From Variovorax sp. SG517 (lineage in GTDB: Bacteria; Pseudomonadota; Gammaproteobacteria; Burkholderiales; Burkholderiaceae_C), in assembly GCF_013376045.1 (NCBI RefSeq), contig NZ_JABMJG010000003.1:434001-498000 (forward strand): DNA of 64,000 nt. The letters are read 5' to 3'. The number at the start of each line of letters is the position of its first letter. The stretch's first letter is position 1. The notes beneath the pieces were generated by a model, which did no database searches, was not told where the DNA came from, and saw only the letters and a program-made list of their open reading frames with translations. Below are positions 25,890 to 35,101 of this stretch, one piece after another. The position numbers and the translations under genes were made by a program.

Positions 25890-28628
25890 TCAGCTCAGCG
25901 TGGCCGGCTCGAAGCCGAAGGCGAAGGCACCGTCGGCGCCCACGCTCATGTGCACGCCGGTGAAGGCGGCCGCCATCGAGATGCGCTCTAGCACCTGGCG
26001 CGACAGCTCGGGCAGCACCGCGTGCGCCAGGATGTGGTCGATGTTGCGCGCGCCGCTGTCCACCTCGGTGCAGCGCGCGGTGATGGCGTCTTCCACCTGC
26101 GCGTCCCAGGTGAACCCGGCGTGGTGATTCAGCGCGAAGCGCCGTGCCAGCTTGCCCAGCTTGAGGTTGACGATGGACCGGATCTGCCCGTCGCCCAGGT
26201 GGTGGTAGGGCACCAGCGCGAGCCGGCCCAGGAAGGCGGGGCTGAACTGCTTGAGCAGCTCGGGGCGCAGGCGCTCCACGAGCTCGTCGGGGTCGGGCCT
26301 GCGCCCGCCCTGCGAGGCCTGCGTGATCACGTCCTGCGCGGCGTTCGAAGTGAGCAGGATCAGCGTGTTCTTGAAGTCGATCAGCACGCCTTCGCCGTCT
26401 TCCATGGTGCCCTTGTCGAACACCTGGAAGAAGAGTTCCAGCACGTCGGGGTGCGCCTTCTCCATCTCGTCGAGCAGCACCACGCTGTAGGGGCGCCGCC
26501 GCACCGCCTCGGTGAGCACGCCGCCGCGCCCGTAGCCCACGTAGCCGGGCGGCGCGCCCTTGAGGCTGGAGACGGTGTGCGCCTCCTGGAACTCCGACAT
26601 GTTCACCGTGATGACGTTGCGTTCGCCGCCGTACAGCAGGTCGGCCAGCGCGAAGGCGGTCTCGGTCTTGCCCACGCCGCTCGGGCCCACCAGCATGAAC
26701 ACGCCCACGGGCTTGCCGGGGTCGTCCAGGTCGGCGTGGAAGGTGCGGATGCGCCGCGAGATGGCGTCGAGCGCGTCGTCCTGCCCGACCACGCGCTCGG
26801 CCAGCTTCTCCTTCAGGTTGAGCACGGTGTGAAGCTCGTCGGTCATCATCTTGCCGACCGGAATGCCGGTCCAGCCGGAGATGACTTCGGCCACCATGGT
26901 GCCGTCCACGCACACGGGCACCATGGGCTCGTCGTTCTGCAGCGCCTCCAGGCCCTTCTCCAGGCGACGCAGCGCGGCAGTGAGCAGGGCGGGGTCGTTC
27001 TCCTCGTCGGCCGGCGGTGCGTCGCTGCGCAGGTTCTCTGCGATCTTGCGGCGCAGCGCGACGATCTCCATCACCGCGTGTTTTTCCTCGTCGACCTTGT
27101 CGCTCAGGCGCTTGTGCTTCTGGCGCAGTTCGTCGAGCCGCGCCGAGAGCGTGGCGATGGCTTCCTGCCGGTCGCTGCCCGTGGCCGCTTCATGGCGCAG
27201 CACGCGCAGCTCGTTCTCGCCGGTGGCGATGTCGCGCGCCGTCGATTCGAGTTCGGCCGGCAGCCCGTTCTGCCCGATGGCCACGCGCGCGCAGGCGGTG
27301 TCGAGCACGCTGATGGCCTTGTCAGGCAACTGGCGGCCGGTGATGTAGCGGTGCGAGAGCTTCACGGCCTCGCGCACCGCGTCGTCCACGATCTCCACGC
27401 CGTGGTGCTTCTCCAGCGTCTCGACCATGCCGCGCAGCATGTCGATGGCGACTTCCTCGCTGGGCTCCTCCACCTTCACGACCTGGAAGCGCCGCGCGAG
27501 CGCAGGGTCGCGCTCCACGTATTTCTTGTACTCGGCCCAGGTGGTGGCGGCGATGGTGCGCAGTTCGCCGCGCGCGAGCGCCGGCTTGAGCAGGTTGGCC
27601 GCATCGCCCTGGCCCTCGGCGCCGCCCGCGCCGATGAGCTGGTGCGCTTCGTCGATGAAGAGGATCACAGGCGTGGGCGAGGCCTTGACCTCGGCGATGA
27701 CCGACTTGAGCCGGTTCTCGAACTCGCCCTTCACGCCCGCGCCGGCCTGCAGCAGCGCGAGGTCGAGCGAGCGCACCGACACCTGGCGCAGCGCAGGCGG
27801 CACGTCGCCCTGCACCACGCGCTGCGCGAAGCCTTCGACCACGGCCGTCTTGCCCACGCCGGCCTCGCCGGTGAGGATGGGGTTGTTCTGGCGGCGGCGC
27901 AGCAGCACGTCGATGATCTGGCGGATCTCGCCGTCGCGGCCGCGGATGGGGTCGATGGCGCCGTCGCGCGCGAGCTGCGTCATGTCGACCGTGTACTGGT
28001 CGAGCGAGGGCGTGGCAGAGCTGCTGCGGCGCGCGGTGGGCATCTGCATCGCGCCGGCTTCGGGCGCTGGTTGCGTCGCGGCGGCCGGGTTGGCTGCGGG
28101 CGCGGAAGGAGCCTGTGCGATGGGCGCGGCGGCCAGTGCCGCACCCGCCGCGTCTTCGGGCGACGACTGCAGCAGGCCCGCGAGTTCGTCGCGCAATGAA
28201 CCGCGCGGGATCTGCAGCAACGCGGGCGCCGCATCGACCAGCCGGCCGCGCAGGCGGTCGACCTCGAGCAGCGCCAGCATCAGCGTGCCCGAGCGCACGT
28301 GCTGCTGGCCCAGCAGCACCGAGCTCATGAGCCAGGCTTCCTGGAAGAGCGGCGCGAAGTCGGGCGCGAGGCTGGGCGTGCGGCCGTTGCCGCGCTTGAA
28401 GGTGTCGAGCGACTTCTGAAGCTGCGCCTGCACCGCGTCGGGCCGGATGCCGAAGCGGCCGAACACCAGCCGAAGGTCGGGCGCCTCGTTGTCCACCAGC
28501 TTCATCAGCAGGTGCTCGATGTCCACGTTGTAGTGCGTCTGCTGCACGCACAGCTCGGCGGCCTGTTCCATGGCGCGCTTGCATTCCGGGTTGAGCCGGC
28601 CGAGCAGGGTGCGGATGTCGATGTCCAT
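25890..28628 (-). CDS. tssH: T6SS sheath-recycling ATPase ClpV (TssH)
   Basis: 912 residues, a class 1 Clp/Hsp100 AAA+ protein. The Clp N domain (1-150) begins MDIDIRTLLGRLNPECKRAMEQAAELC, typical of ClpV. An Ala/Pro-rich linker (160-200) leads to AAA-1, with Walker A GEAGVGKT at 254-261 and Walker B VILFIDEAHQLIG. After the coiled middle domain comes AAA-2, with Walker A GPSGVGKT and Walker B VVLLDEMEKAHPD. It disassembles contracted TssB-TssC sheaths in the cytoplasm. Both ATP sites look intact. The gene sits between tssG and vgrG. Confidence 0.95.
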   Translation of the reverse strand: MDIDIRTLLGRLNPECKRAMEQAAELCVQQTHYNVDIEHLLMKLVDNEAPDLRLVFGRFGIRPDAVQAQLQKSLDTFKRGNGRTPSLAPDFAPLFQEAWLMSSVLLGQQHVRSGTLMLALLEVDRLRGRLVDAAPALLQIPRGSLRDELAGLLQSSPEDAAGAALAAAPIAQAPSAPAANPAAATQPAPEAGAMQMPTARRSSSATPSLDQYTVDMTQLARDGAIDPIRGRDGEIRQIIDVLLRRRQNNPILTGEAGVGKTAVVEGFAQRVVQGDVPPALRQVSVRSLDLALLQAGAGVKGEFENRLKSVIAEVKASPTPVILFIDEAHQLIGAGGAEGQGDAANLLKPALARGELRTIAATTWAEYKKYVERDPALARRFQVVKVEEPSEEVAIDMLRGMVETLEKHHGVEIVDDAVREAVKLSHRYITGRQLPDKAISVLDTACARVAIGQNGLPAELESTARDIATGENELRVLRHEAATGSDRQEAIATLSARLDELRQKHKRLSDKVDEEKHAVMEIVALRRKIAENLRSDAPPADEENDPALLTAALRRLEKGLEALQNDEPMVPVCVDGTMVAEVISGWTGIPVGKMMTDELHTVLNLKEKLAERVVGQDDALDAISRRIRTFHADLDDPGKPVGVFMLVGPSGVGKTETAFALADLLYGGERNVITVNMSEFQEAHTVSSLKGAPPGYVGYGRGGVLTEAVRRRPYSVVLLDEMEKAHPDVLELFFQVFDKGTMEDGEGVLIDFKNTLILLTSNAAQDVITQASQGGRRPDPDELVERLRPELLKQFSPAFLGRLALVPYHHLGDGQIRSIVNLKLGKLARRFALNHHAGFTWDAQVEDAITARCTEVDSGARNIDHILAHAVLPELSRQVLERISMAAAFTGVHMSVGADGAFAFGFEPATLS

Positions 28629-28653
28629 AGGAGAGCGGGAGAGCGTGGTCGGA

Positions 28654-29661
28654 TCAGCCGTGGGGCGCGTCGCCGCCGTCGCTGGTCAGGGTGTGTTGAA
28701 CGGGCGGCAGCGCGCCGCGGAAGGCCGGCCCGGCGACCCACGAGGTCCAGCCCAGGCGCATCGGGTTGGATGCGCCGAGCACGCTGCCGCGCGATTCGGA
28801 CGGTGCCAGCCGCAGCTCCATCTCGACCTTCAGGTCCTGCGGTATGAAGCGGCGCACCAGCCACTTGGCGAGCGCGTGGTCGGCGCCCTTGGGCAGCAGG
28901 CCGCGCAGCCGCTGCTGGCTCAGGTTGCTGAAGACGAGGCGGATGCCCGCGCCCTGGTCCCACACGCGCTTGCCGAGCACCGCGCCGCCGCCCAACGGCT
29001 GACGCATGTCGAGCCGCGCCGAGGCATCGGGCTCCAGCGCCAGCCAGCGGCCGCGGAACTGCGTGCCGTCCACCTGCACGCCGAGACGGTCGCGCAGCAG
29101 CGCGAGCAGCGCAGTCATGCCGCGCGGCGCACCGCCCAGCAGGCCGGCATGCCGCAGCCACTGGGCCGAGCCGTCGGGCGCGCGCACGCCGGCGCGCAGG
29201 CCCAGCGCACTGGCCGCGTCGAGCGTGGTGGCCAGCGTCGAGCGTGCGGGCGACTGCGGGTTCAGCGCGATGTGGTGCTTGCGCCGGCTGCGGTAGAGAA
29301 AAGCCAGGAAGCGGTGGTTGAAGATGTCGAGGAAGTCCTGTGTGGCGTAGTCGCGCTGCTGACGGCGCTCCAGCAGCATCTCGGTGAAGGGCATCGGCAG
29401 CGGACCGCCGCTGCCGGCCAGCGAGAGCGCGGGCGTGGTGAGCGCATAAGGCTCGCCGGTGGCGGCATCGGTGCCGACGTCGCGCACGTCGCTGGCTTCG
29501 AAAGCGAGCGAGACGAAGGCATGCAGCCGCACGGCCTCGCGTTCGCGCGGGCCCTGCGAGCGGCCCACGGGCACCGCGTCGGGCGCGGCGCGCTCGAGCA
29601 GGCTGATGGCCTGGAACAGGTTGAAGTCCTGCGGGCGGGCGGCGAGTTCTTCGACGATCAC
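28654..29661 (-). CDS. tssG: type VI baseplate protein TssG
   Basis: 335 residues from the GTG at 29661. I prefer this to the ATG at 29694 because the GTG overlaps the tssF stop (GTGA) and has AGGTGG just upstream. The start IVEELAARPQDFNLFQAISLLERAAP and the segment GPLPMPFTEMLLERRQQRDYATQDFLDIFNHRFLAFLYR are TssG marks. TssG joins two TssF copies in the baseplate wedge around the VgrG spike. The C-terminal part RFIPQDLKVEMELRLAPSES...LGWTSWV also fits the family. It is followed by clpV 25 bp later. Confidence 0.92.
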   Translation of the reverse strand: MIVEELAARPQDFNLFQAISLLERAAPDAVPVGRSQGPREREAVRLHAFVSLAFEASDVRDVGTDAATGEPYALTTPALSLAGSGGPLPMPFTEMLLERRQQRDYATQDFLDIFNHRFLAFLYRSRRKHHIALNPQSPARSTLATTLDAASALGLRAGVRAPDGSAQWLRHAGLLGGAPRGMTALLALLRDRLGVQVDGTQFRGRWLALEPDASARLDMRQPLGGGAVLGKRVWDQGAGIRLVFSNLSQQRLRGLLPKGADHALAKWLVRRFIPQDLKVEMELRLAPSESRGSVLGASNPMRLGWTSWVAGPAFRGALPPVQHTLTSDGGDAPHG

Positions 29662-31448
29662 AGCACCACCTGCCGGCCCGTCATCGGGGCCCATTGCTTG
29701 CGGATCTCCTCGCCGCTGCGCACCGCGAGGCGCACGAAGGAGTTGACCGAGGTGTACATCGCGAAGAAGCGCGCGAGCACCGCCGACATCATCAGCGGCG
29801 AGGCGCCGACGAAGGCGTCGTCCTCGAATTCGAGCGTGACCTGCGTGCCGCGGCAGTAGCCGCGCCAGGCCTCGGTGCCCACGTGCGCGGTAACGCCGCG
29901 CGCCGAGAGCCCTGCGATGCCGCGGATCTGCGCATGGTCACGCCGGCTGTCGGAGGCGAACAGCAGCAGCATCTCGCGCAGCTGCTCGCGGCCGGTGGAG
30001 CCGTCCACCAGCGACTGGTGGTTGAGCGTGAGCAGCGACACCAGCCGCCACAGCGTCTCGCTGCCCAGCGGCGGATCGCGCTGCGCGGTGGGCTCGTAGA
30101 GGCAGCGCACGTGCGTGGGCTGCGGCGGGCCCTCGGCCAGCAGGCGCGCGCCAACGGGCACCTGCTCGGCCAGGCGGCGGTTGGTGCACAGCAGGTGCGC
30201 GTAGACCACGGGCTGTGCAGGGCGGGTGTGCGCCTTGCCCTGGTCGACGAAGGAAAGAAACACGTCGGTGCCGGGAATGTTCTGGCGCAGGCAGGGCTCG
30301 CGCCGCGCCGACCAGAACACCGCCTCCTGCGCGCCCCTGGCGCCATCGACGTGGCCCAGCGCTGCGAAGCCCGGCACGTCGACGGGCTTGTCGGCGTCGG
30401 GGTCGGAGGCGACCACCGAGACGATGGAGTGCACCTCGGTGGTCGCGTCGCGCTGGCGGTCGGGCACCAGCATGTATTCGTAGTGGCGCTGGTCCATCGC
30501 CAGCGGCTCGCTCACGCGCGGGAACAGGTTGACGATGGGCGTGCAGCCGAGCTGGAAGTTCTCGGCGTCGATGTAGCGCAGCGCGCGCGTGGAGCGGTCG
30601 AGCTGGAAGGCGATCTCGCAGCGGCGTCCGCCGCCCAGGCGCGAGCGCAGGTGGTGCAGGTCGAAGAAGTGGAACTTGCGCGGAAACGCGAAGTACTCCT
30701 GCAGCAGGCCGTAGGCGGGCTGCGCGTTGGCAGGCTGGGGCAGCACTTCCTCGCCCTCGGCGAAGCCGACCTCGCGCCATGCGTCGGCCGGCAGCGTCTG
30801 TGCCATGCCGCCTTCCGGAATGACGGCCACCGACTTCACGCCGGACACCAGCGCGTCGTACAACGGCATGGTGGTCATCCAGTCGCCCTGCAGGTGGATG
30901 CGCAGGCTGTCGATCTCCAGCTCGGAGAAGTCGGCCTCGCTGTCGCATTCGAGCGCGAGGCGCAGCACGGCGTCGGAGTCGATGGAGGCGTGCGCGATGC
31001 GCAGCGGCCACAGCACGGTGTCCCAGGCGGTGCGGAAGCGGCAGTCCTGGGACGAAGCTCCCGGCGCGTGCGGCGACGTGCGCGCATGCAGCATCGTGTG
31101 CCGCGGCACGCGGAATCCCGCCGTGACCTTGCCCTGCGCGGGGTCGAGCCCGAACTGCGCCACCGACATCGAGGGCAGCGGCTGCACGAGCGAAGGGCAG
31201 AGGTTGTCGAGCAGGGCGTAGGCGACGTCGGGAAATTCCTGGTCGAGGTCGCGGTGCACGCGCGCCGACAGGAAGGCCACCGACTCGATCAGCCGTTCGG
31301 TGTGAGGGTCGAGCGACTCGCCGCCGTGCAGCGACAGGCGCGATGCGACCTTGGGGTAGCGCTGCGCGAAGTCCGCCCCCTGTCCGCGCAGGTAGGACAG
31401 CTCGCGCTTGTAGTACTGCAGCAGGTCGCTGTGCTGTATGTCGGACAC
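29658..31448 (-). CDS. tssF: type VI baseplate protein TssF
   Basis: 596 residues from a GTG start two bases after the tssE stop. The N-terminus LLQYYKRELSYLRGQGADFAQRYPKVASRL and the run HTERLIESVAFLSARVHRDLDQEFPDVAYALLDNL are diagnostic for TssF (VasA/ImpG). It forms the baseplate wedge with TssG, TssE and TssK in the cytoplasm at the inner membrane. The C-terminus GSPLMMSAVLARFFAMYTSVNSFV is also conserved. Three successive baseplate genes (tssE, tssF, tssG) use GTG starts, which may keep their translation moderate compared with the abundant sheath and tube genes upstream. Confidence 0.94.
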   Translation of the reverse strand: MSDIQHSDLLQYYKRELSYLRGQGADFAQRYPKVASRLSLHGGESLDPHTERLIESVAFLSARVHRDLDQEFPDVAYALLDNLCPSLVQPLPSMSVAQFGLDPAQGKVTAGFRVPRHTMLHARTSPHAPGASSQDCRFRTAWDTVLWPLRIAHASIDSDAVLRLALECDSEADFSELEIDSLRIHLQGDWMTTMPLYDALVSGVKSVAVIPEGGMAQTLPADAWREVGFAEGEEVLPQPANAQPAYGLLQEYFAFPRKFHFFDLHHLRSRLGGGRRCEIAFQLDRSTRALRYIDAENFQLGCTPIVNLFPRVSEPLAMDQRHYEYMLVPDRQRDATTEVHSIVSVVASDPDADKPVDVPGFAALGHVDGARGAQEAVFWSARREPCLRQNIPGTDVFLSFVDQGKAHTRPAQPVVYAHLLCTNRRLAEQVPVGARLLAEGPPQPTHVRCLYEPTAQRDPPLGSETLWRLVSLLTLNHQSLVDGSTGREQLREMLLLFASDSRRDHAQIRGIAGLSARGVTAHVGTEAWRGYCRGTQVTLEFEDDAFVGASPLMMSAVLARFFAMYTSVNSFVRLAVRSGEEIRKQWAPMTGRQVVL

Positions 31449-31449
31449 G

Positions 31450-31914
31450 TCAGGCGACTTTCATCAGGCTGTCCGGCGCGCCGAGCAGCATCTCGAAGTC
31501 CACGCGGCGCAGCGCCAGCCCCGCGCGCGCCTGCGCGCCGATGCGCACCAGCGCCACCTCGTGGCGGTTGGCCGCGGCGCTCACCTGCACGCTCACGTCG
31601 GTGAGGCGCGGCTCGTAGCGCGAAACGGCCGTGCGCAGCAGCGCCGCCAACTGCTGCAGGTCGGCTGCGTTCTGTGCGCTGAGCGAGGAAAAGTCGGGAA
31701 TGCCGTACTCCAGCACCGTACCGCTGGCTTGCGCGAATTCTTCGGCGGACAGCGGTGAGCGCGTGTTGAAAAGGCGGCGCAACTCGCGACCGATGGAGTC
31801 CTGCACGGACTCCATCGTCTCGAGATGCGCGCCGCCACGGACGGGCTCGGATTGCTGAGGCGACGCCAGCCGGTCGAACAGGGGCGCGACGCCGCCTTTG
31901 ACGAGTTCGGACAC
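31450..31914 (-). CDS. tssE: type VI baseplate protein TssE (gp25-like)
   Basis: 154 residues, GTG start. It is a gp25-like baseplate component: SIGRELRRLFNTRSPLSAEE, then VLEYGIPDFSSLSAQNAADLQQLAALLRTAVSRYEPRLTDV, where the family's EPRL is intact. TssE starts sheath polymerisation at the baseplate. The N-terminus MSELVKGGVAPLFDRL is standard. The gene is 32 bp after hcp, and one base separates its stop from the tssF start. Confidence 0.92.
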   Translation of the reverse strand: MSELVKGGVAPLFDRLASPQQSEPVRGGAHLETMESVQDSIGRELRRLFNTRSPLSAEEFAQASGTVLEYGIPDFSSLSAQNAADLQQLAALLRTAVSRYEPRLTDVSVQVSAAANRHEVALVRIGAQARAGLALRRVDFEMLLGAPDSLMKVA

Positions 31915-31946
31915 GGTGGGCGCCGGGTTTCAGCGTCGGGCCATCA

Positions 31947-32429
31947 TCAGGTGGCCGCGACGTTCTTCGAGATATCCCAGCCGAACGGTGCGACGCCTTC
32001 CTGGCCGCCTTCTTCCTTCTGCTTCGTGTACTCGACCTTGATGGCCGCGTAATTCAGGGAGACGCTTTCCGATGGAAGGTCGCCGCCGCTCGAAACCGAG
32101 AAGCCGCTGAGGATCACGTCGGTCAGCGTCACGATCATCAGGGGCAGCAGGCCGCTCTTGTCCTCGCGCGGGAAGGTGATGACGGTGTCGCCCGCCAGCA
32201 CCTCGCCGCCTGCGAGCTTCTGCAGCAGCTGAGGCGTGGCGGAGTCGGTCGTGCGGGTCACCGTGATCTCGGAGAAGCTGGGCTTGCCCGCGGTGCGTTC
32301 CTGGTTGGAAGTGCCCGTGGTCACGGCGAGGCCGGCACCGAACTGAAAGCTCTGGACTTCCATTTGGTCTTCGTGGCCCTTGATCTGGGTCTGACCTTTG
32401 ACCCCTGGCATCTTGAGATAGATAGGCAT
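31947..32429 (-). CDS. hcp: T6SS tube protein Hcp (TssD)
   Basis: 160 residues of the Hcp1 family: MPIYLKMPGVKGQTQIKGHEDQMEVQSF at the start, SFSEITVTRTTDSATPQLLQKLAGGEVL in the middle, and SVSLNYAAIKVEYTKQ toward the end. Hcp hexamers stack into the inner tube and are expelled on firing; they also carry small effectors. No C-terminal effector extension is present. The gene lies about 50 bp after tssC and just before the baseplate genes. Confidence 0.94.
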   Translation of the reverse strand: MPIYLKMPGVKGQTQIKGHEDQMEVQSFQFGAGLAVTTGTSNQERTAGKPSFSEITVTRTTDSATPQLLQKLAGGEVLAGDTVITFPREDKSGLLPLMIVTLTDVILSGFSVSSGGDLPSESVSLNYAAIKVEYTKQKEEGGQEGVAPFGWDISKNVAAT

Positions 32430-32479
32430 GTGAATGTTCTTTCAGTTTGTCTGTAGATCGACGTGGAAGTTGAGGAGCG

Positions 32480-33982
32480 TCAGGCCGCAGCCGCCGGCAG
32501 GTCGGCCACGAGGCGGATCGAGGCCGAGAGCTCTTCCAGCTGGAAGTGCGGCTTCAGGAAGGCGATGGCGCGGTACGAGCCCGGCTTGCCCGGCACCTCG
32601 GTCACGTCGACGCGGGCCTGGCTCAGCGGGTACTTGGCCTTCATGGCCTGCGGCGCCGAGGGACTCACCAGCACGTAGTTCGCGACCCAGTTGTTCAGGT
32701 GCTTCTGCATGTCGGCCTGCGTCTGGAAGCTGCCGATCTTGTCGCGCACGATCACCTTCAGGTAGTGCGCGAAGCGCGATGCGGCCAGGATGTAGGGCAG
32801 GCGCGCCGACACTGCTGCGTTCGCGTTGGCCGCGTCCTTGTCGTACACCTTGGGCTTGTTCACGGTCTGGCCGCCGAAGAAGGTGGCGGTGTTCGAGCCC
32901 TTGGAGTTGACGATGGCGATGAAGCCCAGGTCGCTCAGCTCCTTCTCACGACGGTCGGTGATGGTCACTTCCGTCGGCGGCTTCAGGGCGATGTCGCCTT
33001 CGTCCGTCTTGTAGGCGTGGGCCACCATGCCGTCGACCTTGCCGCCGCCTTCCACGCCGCGGATGGCCGTGGTCCAGCCGTACAGCGAGTGCGCCTGCGT
33101 GATGCGAAGGCCCAGCTGGTAGGCCGCGTTGGCCCACAGGTACTTGCCGTGGTCGGTGCCGTCCACGTCTTCCTCGTAGTTGAAGTTCTCCACGGGAATG
33201 GTCTTGGCGCCGTAGGGCAGGCGGGCCGCGTAGCTCGGCAGCACCAGCGACACGTAGCGCGAATCTTCCGATTCGCGGAAGCCGCGCCACGAGGCGAGTT
33301 CGGCGCTCTCGAAGGTCTTGGACAGGTCGCGCGGAATGCCCAGCTCGGTGAACGACTTGAAGTCGAACAGGGCGGGCGCGGCCGCGGCGATGAAGGGCGC
33401 GTGCGCGGCGGCGGCCACGCGGGAGATGCGCTCCAGCAGGGCGATGTCCTGCGGGTGGCGGCCGAAGTAGTAGTCGCCGATCAGCAGCGAGTAGGGGTGG
33501 CCGCCGTAGGTGCCGTATTCCTCTTCGTAGATCTTCTTGAAGAGCACGCTGGTGTCGTGGTCGACGGCGGTCTCCAGGTCCTTCAGCAGGTCCTTCTTGC
33601 TCACGTTGAGCAGGCGCAGCTTGAGGTTGCTGCCGGTCTCGGTGCCGAACACCAGGTCGTGCAGGCCGCGCCACGAGGCTTCGAGGGCCTGGAACTCGGG
33701 GGCGTGCAGGATCGCGTTGAGCTGGTCGGTCAGCAGGCGGTCGATCTCGGCGACGCGCTCGTTGATCAGCGTGACCACGCCCTTGTCGGGGCTGGTCTTC
33801 ATGCCTTCGTCGAGGATCTGCGAAGCCAGCTGGCCGATCAGCTTCTTCGCGTAGGCGCCCTGCGAGGGCTCCGTCGTCATGTTGCCTTCGTAGACGATCT
33901 TGTCGAGCAGGCTCAGGTCACTGGTCGTGACGGTGGTTGCTGCTGCACTGCCGGCTTCGGCGGCTTTGGATTTGTTGGCCAT
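32480..33982 (-). CDS. tssC: T6SS sheath large subunit TssC (VipB)
   Basis: 500 residues from the ATG at 33982 (MANKSKAAEAG); an in-frame ATG at 33994 is the alternative. The sheath family is clear from INERVAEIDRLLTDQLNAILHAPEFQALEASWRGLHDLV, SVLFKKIYEEEYGTYGGHPYSLLIGDYYFGRHPQDIALL, and the C-terminal HFQLEELSASIRLVADLP. With TssB it forms the contractile sheath around the Hcp tube and is recycled by ClpV. The gene follows tssB at about 58 bp. Nothing is unusual in length or motifs. Confidence 0.95.
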   Translation of the reverse strand: MANKSKAAEAGSAAATTVTTSDLSLLDKIVYEGNMTTEPSQGAYAKKLIGQLASQILDEGMKTSPDKGVVTLINERVAEIDRLLTDQLNAILHAPEFQALEASWRGLHDLVFGTETGSNLKLRLLNVSKKDLLKDLETAVDHDTSVLFKKIYEEEYGTYGGHPYSLLIGDYYFGRHPQDIALLERISRVAAAAHAPFIAAAAPALFDFKSFTELGIPRDLSKTFESAELASWRGFRESEDSRYVSLVLPSYAARLPYGAKTIPVENFNYEEDVDGTDHGKYLWANAAYQLGLRITQAHSLYGWTTAIRGVEGGGKVDGMVAHAYKTDEGDIALKPPTEVTITDRREKELSDLGFIAIVNSKGSNTATFFGGQTVNKPKVYDKDAANANAAVSARLPYILAASRFAHYLKVIVRDKIGSFQTQADMQKHLNNWVANYVLVSPSAPQAMKAKYPLSQARVDVTEVPGKPGSYRAIAFLKPHFQLEELSASIRLVADLPAAAA

Positions 33983-34040
33983 CTCTATCACCATTCATGA
34001 AGTGCCGGATCGCGCGCGGGCGCGGCACCGGCGTGGTTGA

Positions 34041-34616
34041 TCACGCTGCCGGTGCTTCGGCTTCGGGGGACGATTGGGTCTGCGCGGCGTCGGGCGCTGC
34101 CGCTTGCGTGGAAGCGGCGCCGGCTTCGGCCCTGGCCTGGCTCTGGACCGTCTTCAGTTCTTCGCTGTTCTTCACCACGCGCTCGAGCAGGCCGTCGAGT
34201 TCGTCGTTGCCGTCGAGCTTGGCGAGCAGGTCGCGCAGCTGCTGGCGTGCCTCGAGCAGCTTGGCCAGGCGCGGCACTTGGCTCACGATGGCTTCGGGAT
34301 GGAAGTCGGCGAACTCCTTGAAGTTCAGCTCGATCTTCAGGTTGCCGTCGCCCTTCATGGTGTCGGGCACCGAGAGGTCCAGGCGCGGCGAGATGTTGCC
34401 GAGCACGCCGTCGAAGTTGTCGCGGTCGATCTCGACGAAGCGGCGCTCCTTGAGCTTGGGCAGCGGCTGCTCGGGCTGGCCGGAGAGGTCGGCCAGCAGG
34501 CCCACCACCAGCGGCAGCTCCTTCTTCTCGACTGCGTCGCCGATCTCGACGTCGTAGGTGATCTGGACGCGCGGCGGACGGTTGCGCCCAACCCATTTTT
34601 GCAGGCTATTCGACAT
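34041..34616 (-). CDS. tssB: T6SS sheath small subunit TssB (VipA)
   Basis: 191 residues from the ATG at 34616, which has GAGAG eight bases upstream and begins with the family sequence MSNSLQKWVGRNRPPRVQITYDVE. The open frame continues upstream without family similarity. LKERRFVEIDRDNFDGVLGNISPRLDL and LNFKEFADFHPEAIVSQVPRLAKLLEARQQLRDLLAKL are conserved. The last 30 residues are an Ala/Gln/Glu-rich extension not needed for the fold. It is the first gene of the T6SS operon. The predicted promoter is about 130 bp upstream. Confidence 0.95.
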   Translation of the reverse strand: MSNSLQKWVGRNRPPRVQITYDVEIGDAVEKKELPLVVGLLADLSGQPEQPLPKLKERRFVEIDRDNFDGVLGNISPRLDLSVPDTMKGDGNLKIELNFKEFADFHPEAIVSQVPRLAKLLEARQQLRDLLAKLDGNDELDGLLERVVKNSEELKTVQSQARAEAGAASTQAAAPDAAQTQSSPEAEAPAA

Positions 34617-34743
34617 TTTTTCGCTCTCAGAAAAGGTTGAAGTGACAGGAACACTCGTTGCGGTTTTCGACGCCCGTCGCCTGGTCGGGGCGGCGCGCGG
34701 TCCGTTGCCGTTGCAGTCCGGCAATGCCTCAGAGACGGTACGA

Positions 34744-34772
34744 AAGATACAAATCGAGATATCTGCTAACAA
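34744..34772 (-). promoter_or_regulatory. candidate sigma-70 promoter of the T6SS operon
   Basis: On the minus strand TTGTTA (34772-34767), a 17-bp spacer and TATCTT (34749-34744) match the -35 and -10 boxes at 4/6 each. It would give a leader of about 120 bases before tssB. This is only a motif match; activators may be needed. Confidence 0.35.
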
Positions 34773-34878
34773 TCCCCAGAATTGGGTAGGTACCCCATGG
34801 GCGAGGAAAAGTCATTGAAAAAAGCAAGAGCTGCAGTGACTGAAAACTCGTCTTTTGAGGGTTTCGTCACGTAATTGA

Positions 34879-34897
34879 CACGCAAATGGCTTGCGTG
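34879..34897. promoter_or_regulatory. inverted repeat, possible operator upstream of T6SS
   Basis: CACGCAA-ATGGC-TTGCGTG is a perfect 7-bp inverted repeat with a 5-bp centre, overlapping a TTGACA at 34875-34880. It lies about 110 bp upstream of the candidate T6SS promoter. It could be a regulator site or a hairpin ending transcription from the small gene upstream. Confidence 0.45.
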
Positions 34898-35101
34898 CTA
34901 CCGAATCAGCGCGCGAGCAGGTGCATCCGGCCGAGCGGATGCCATGGGAGGAGGGGATGTGGGGAGGGCGTGAGCCGGCCGGCGCACGCGAAAAAGCGGC
35001 CTATTTGTAACAGCCGAAATCGAGGTGCCGCGGCCTTGGCGGCGACATCGGGGGAGGAAGGTTTGCGCCGGGGAAAACGCCGCGGCGCTCGCCGCGTTTT
35101 C

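Larger units (their letters stand above)
34617..35101. other. 485-bp gene-free region upstream of the T6SS operon
   Basis: I see no convincing gene here. The part nearest tssB, to about 34900, is clearly less GC-rich than the surroundings. It holds a candidate promoter (34744-34772), a TGGGTA-GG-TACCCCA near-palindrome around 34785-34798, and a perfect 7-bp inverted repeat at 34879-34897. I found no convincing sigma-54 (GG-N10-GC) promoter on the minus strand. Confidence 0.6.

Noticed and set aside
34741..34800. A sigma-54 promoter for the T6SS operon
   Set aside because: The best GG...GC pair on the minus strand (in GGGGATTGTTAGC) has nine, not ten, bases between, and no enhancer-binding regulator gene is in the locus.
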